Assembly: GCA_016791285.1 (NCBI GenBank)
Contig: JAEUMX010000089.1
Span: forward strand, 1 to 9,210
DNA: 9,210 nucleotides
From: Burkholderiales bacterium
GTDB lineage: Bacteria > Pseudomonadota > Gammaproteobacteria > Burkholderiales > JAEUMW01
Reading direction: 5' to 3'
Numbering within the stretch: the first letter of the stretch is position 1; every line of letters starts with the position of its first letter. Below, one piece after another: positions 6,755 through 9,210 of this stretch. Made by a program: the position numbers and the translations under genes. Below the pieces are notes generated by a model. That model was not told the DNA's origin. It saw nothing but the letters and a program-made list of their open reading frames with translations, and ran no database searches.

Positions 6755-8302
6755 ATGTTGCCAGAGGCATCCCGTTCGCAGGTCGACGCCGTCGAGCCGT
6801 CCCAGGCGGACCCGGACTTCGTGCGTCGACTGCCGTATCACTTCGCACGTGCGAACGGCGTCATCGCCGCGCGGCGTCTGCCCGAAGGCGCCGAGATCTG
6901 GGTCCGCCCCGAGATCACGACGGCGACGCTCGGCGAGGTGCGGCGCGCGCTGGGCGTGCCTCTCAGACCCGTCGTCCTGCCCGCCGAGGTGTTCAACCTG
7001 CGACTCGCCCAGGCCTACACGCGGGAAGAGTCGGGTGCTGCCAGCCTGATCGGCGACATCGAAGAGGCGGCCGACCTCAAGAGTCTCGCCGACGGCCTGC
7101 CGGTGGTGACCGACCTCCTGGAGACGGAGGACGACGCGCCGATCATCCGGTTTCTCAACACGCTGCTCACGCAGGCGCTGCGGGAACGCGCCTCCGACAT
7201 CCATATCGAAGCTTTCGAGGGACGATCGCTCGTCCGCTTCCGCATCGACGGCACGCTGCGCGAAGTGCTGGAGCCGCCGCGCGCGCTGCACGCCGCCCTC
7301 GTCTCGCGCGTGAAGGTGATGGCGGAGCTCGACATCGCCGAGAAGCGCCTGCCGCAGGACGGCCGCATCACGCTACGCATCGCCGGGCGCCCGGTCGACG
7401 TGCGGGTCTCGACCCTGCCGACCGGGCACGGCGAGCGCGTGGTGCTGCGGCTCCTCGACAAGCAGGCGGGCGTGCTCGATTTCACGTCGCTCGGCATGAG
7501 CGACGACACGCGTGACCGCATGGACGGGCTGGTGCGCCAGGCGCACGGCATCGTGCTGGTGACTGGCCCGACCGGCTCGGGCAAATCGACCACGCTCTAC
7601 GCCGCGCTCTCGCGACTCGACGCCGATCGTCTCAACATCATGACGGTCGAGGATCCGATCGAGTACGACCTCGACGGCATCGGCCAGACGCAGGTCAACG
7701 CCGGCATCGACATGAGCTTCGCGCGGGCGCTCCGCGCGATCCTGCGCCAGGATCCGGACGTCGTCATGATCGGCGAGATCCGCGATCTCGAGACCGCACG
7801 GATCGCCGTCCAGGCGAGCTTGACCGGCCACCTCGTGCTCGCGACGCTGCACACCAACGATGCGGTGGGCGCGGTCACGCGGCTGATCGACATGGGAATC
7901 GAACCGTTCCTGCTCTCTTCCTCGCTGCTGGGCGTGATGGCGCAGCGACTGGTGCGCCGACTGTGCGCGGATTGTCGGCGGCTCGCGCCCGCGAACGCTG
8001 CGCAGCGAATGGAGCTTCCCCCCGAACTGCGCGAGCGGCTGCTGCATGAAGCCGTCGGGTGCGCGGCGTGCAAAGAGACGGGATATCGCGGCCGCACCGG
8101 GATCTACGAGATGCTCATCGTCGATCGCGAGTGCGCCGAGCTGATCCGCAGCGGTGCGTCGGAGCAAATGCTGCGCGACCACAACGCGCGGCACGGCGTG
8201 GTGAGTCTGCGTGCGGACGGCATGCGCTGGATCGCCGCCGGCGAGACCACGCTCGACGAAGTGCTGCGGGTGACCCGCGCCAGCGTCGACGCGCAGTCGT
8301 AA
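6755..8302 (+). CDS. gspE: GspE cytoplasmic secretion ATPase
   Basis: This 515-residue hexameric ATPase powers pseudopilus assembly from the cytoplasmic face. The N1E domain (about 20-95) starts with 'R-L-P-Y-H-F-A-R-A-N-G-V', a typical T2SS GspE opening that docks on GspL. The N2E domain (about 125-235) carries 'R-A-S-D-I-H-I-E' (145-152), 'R-I-D-G' (163-166) and 'K-R-L-P-Q-D-G-R' (197-204). The ATPase core has Walker A 'G-P-T-G-S-G-K-S-T' (271-279), the Asp box 'T-V-E-D-P-I-E-Y' (297-304), Walker B 'V-V-M-I-G-E-I-R-D' (336-344) and the His box 'T-L-H-T-N-D-A' (364-370). A complete zinc-binding tetracysteine domain follows: C404-x2-C407 and C436-x2-C439. All key residues are intact, so it should be active. 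The gene starts 6 bp after the gspD stop in the same frame, with no clear Shine-Dalgarno site. PilB and other type IV pilus ATPases are the nearest alternatives, but context rules them out. Confidence 0.98.
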   Translation: MLPEASRSQVDAVEPSQADPDFVRRLPYHFARANGVIAARRLPEGAEIWVRPEITTATLGEVRRALGVPLRPVVLPAEVFNLRLAQAYTREESGAASLIGDIEEAADLKSLADGLPVVTDLLETEDDAPIIRFLNTLLTQALRERASDIHIEAFEGRSLVRFRIDGTLREVLEPPRALHAALVSRVKVMAELDIAEKRLPQDGRITLRIAGRPVDVRVSTLPTGHGERVVLRLLDKQAGVLDFTSLGMSDDTRDRMDGLVRQAHGIVLVTGPTGSGKSTTLYAALSRLDADRLNIMTVEDPIEYDLDGIGQTQVNAGIDMSFARALRAILRQDPDVVMIGEIRDLETARIAVQASLTGHLVLATLHTNDAVGAVTRLIDMGIEPFLLSSSLLGVMAQRLVRRLCADCRRLAPANAAQRMELPPELRERLLHEAVGCAACKETGYRGRTGIYEMLIVDRECAELIRSGASEQMLRDHNARHGVVSLRADGMRWIAAGETTLDEVLRVTRASVDAQS

Positions 8303-8307
8303 CGGCC

Positions 8308-9210
8308 ATGTCGGCGTTCAACTACGAGGCGCTGGCAGCGGACGGGCGGGTCAGGCGCGGCGTGCTGGAGTCCGACAGCGCGCGGCAGGCGCGCGCGCAG
8401 TTGCGCGAGAAAGGACTCACCCCGCTCGCGGTCGAGGCGATCGCAGAGCAGGGGACGCACAGGATCACCGGCACTTTGGGACGCCGCGGCTTAAGCACGG
8501 CCGCGCTCGCGCTCGTCACCCGTCAGCTTGCAACCTTGCTCGGCGCCGGGCTCACCATCGAGCAGACCCTCAATGCGCTGATCGAGCAGGCCGAGACCCA
8601 GCGCGAGCGCCAGCTTCTGGCTGCCGTGCGAGGGGACGTGCTGGCCGGGCAATCGCTCGCTCGATCGCTGGCACGCCATCCGTCCACCTTTCCGGAGCTC
8701 TATCGCACGCTGGTCGACGCGGGTGAGCGCGCCGGGCGGCTGCCAGACGTCCTGTTGCGGCTCGCGGACTACACCGAGGATAGCGCCGCGCTGCGCGGCA
8801 AGGTGCTGCTCGCGTTCGTCTACCCGGCGCTCGTGACGCTGGTCGCGGTCGCGGTGGTGAGCGGCCTGCTCGTGTTCGTCGTGCCGCAGGTGGTGCGCGT
8901 CTTCGAGAACAGCCATCAGACGCTGCCGTTCCTCACCCGTGGGCTGATCGCGGTTTCGACGTTCGTGCGCGGCTGGGGTGCTTACGCGCTGGCGGCGCTG
9001 GTGGGCGCGGCGCTCCTCGTCCGCGCCGCGCTGCGCGCACCGGCCACGAGAACCCGCTGGCACCGTTTTCTGCTGCGTGTGCCGCTGGTGGGCACGCTGC
9101 ACAGGAGCCTGAACACGGCACGACTCGCGAGCACGCTCGCGATCCTGGTCGCGAGCCGCGTGCCGCTGCGAACCGCCTTGCGCGCGGGTGAAGGCACCGT
9201 CTCGAACCTG
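8308..9210 (+). CDS. gspF: GspF inner-membrane platform protein, N-terminal 301 residues (3' end outside window)
   Basis: The ATG at 8308 opens a frame that is still open at the window edge. The visible 301 residues are about three quarters of the usual 400. The N-terminus 'M-S-A-F-N-Y-E-A-L-A-A-D-G-R-x-x-x-G-x-L-E' is characteristic of GspF, with 'A-R-x-x-L-R-E-K-G-L-x-P' at 29-40. The first T2SSF cytoplasmic domain (about 65-165) includes 'R-Q-L-A-T-L-L-G-A-G-L-T-I-E-Q-T-L' (72-88) and 'V-D-A-G-E-R-A-G-R-L-P-D-V-L' (136-149). Transmembrane helices lie at about 166-192 and 222-241. A second copy of the domain begins near 270 ('A-R-L-A-S-T-L-A-I-L-V-A-S-R-V-P-L'). GspF is the polytopic core of the platform and contacts GspE and GspL. 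It begins 5 bp after the gspE stop with no obvious Shine-Dalgarno site, so translation is probably coupled to gspE. Confidence 0.96.
   Translation, partial: MSAFNYEALAADGRVRRGVLESDSARQARAQLREKGLTPLAVEAIAEQGTHRITGTLGRRGLSTAALALVTRQLATLLGAGLTIEQTLNALIEQAETQRERQLLAAVRGDVLAGQSLARSLARHPSTFPELYRTLVDAGERAGRLPDVLLRLADYTEDSAALRGKVLLAFVYPALVTLVAVAVVSGLLVFVVPQVVRVFENSHQTLPFLTRGLIAVSTFVRGWGAYALAALVGAALLVRAALRAPATRTRWHRFLLRVPLVGTLHRSLNTARLASTLAILVASRVPLRTALRAGEGTVSNL

Noticed and set aside
5381..7291. A 636-codon open frame on the - strand opposite gspD/gspE, and a similar one at 2071-3603
   Set aside because: Both are antisense shadows of strongly biased genes: Arg/Ala/Gly/His-rich, with no recognisable motif, no ribosome binding site noticed and no conserved architecture.
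3964..7515. A 1183-codon open frame on the + strand running through gspC, gspD and gspE
   Set aside because: It is dominated by Arg, Gly, Ala and Pro, has no domain pattern, and lies out of frame with three genes whose motifs are intact. Its length is a by-product of GC-rich DNA, in which stop codons are rare.
1..9210. A novel defence, mobile or biosynthetic system
   Set aside because: Every stretch is accounted for by T2SS genes with normal order-level logic and intact motifs. There are no transposase, integrase, CRISPR, tRNA or rRNA signals and no gap longer than 15 bp.

Overview
This window lies inside a type II secretion system (T2SS, general secretory pathway) operon. All ten genes are on the + strand in the order gspH(3' end)-gspI-gspJ-gspK-gspL-gspM-gspC/N-gspD-gspE-gspF(5' part). 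The DNA is very GC-rich, roughly 70% by eye, with strong G/C bias at third codon positions. Double-membrane T2SS genes with this bias, and the H-to-N-then-D arrangement reminiscent of the Xanthomonas xps cluster, suggest a high-GC proteobacterium. A beta- or gammaproteobacterium is most likely, but the sequence alone does not fix the genus.

Layout. Positions 1-1223 hold the pseudopilins: the end of gspH, then gspI and gspJ with clear type III (prepilin-type) leaders. Positions 1220-2134 hold gspK, the large pseudopilin at the tip. Positions 2134-4546 hold the inner-membrane assembly platform: gspL, gspM and a short GspC-type protein that lacks a PDZ domain. Positions 4562-6748 hold gspD, the outer-membrane secretin. 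Positions 6755-8302 hold gspE, the cytoplasmic assembly ATPase. Position 8308 to the window end holds gspF, the polytopic platform protein, cut off by the window edge. The coding sequence is almost gap-free: the genes overlap by 1-20 bp or are separated by 2-15 bp. I see no internal promoter, terminator, RNA gene, repeat array or mobile element.

How the genes work together. GspE hydrolyses ATP and, through the GspL-GspM-GspF platform, drives assembly of a periplasmic pseudopilus capped by GspH, GspI, GspJ and GspK. GspC links the platform to the N0 domain of the GspD channel, through which folded periplasmic proteins leave the cell. The major pseudopilin gspG presumably lies upstream of the window. 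The prepilin peptidase (GspO/PilD) is not in the window.

Assessment. This is a recognisable T2SS core, not a new system. The points worth a second look are modest: the short PDZ-less GspC with an acidic proline-rich tail, the permuted gene order, a Gln/Ala/Gly-rich insert in the secretin N3 region, and a contrast between genes with Shine-Dalgarno sites (gspK, L, M, C) and those without (gspD, E, F).
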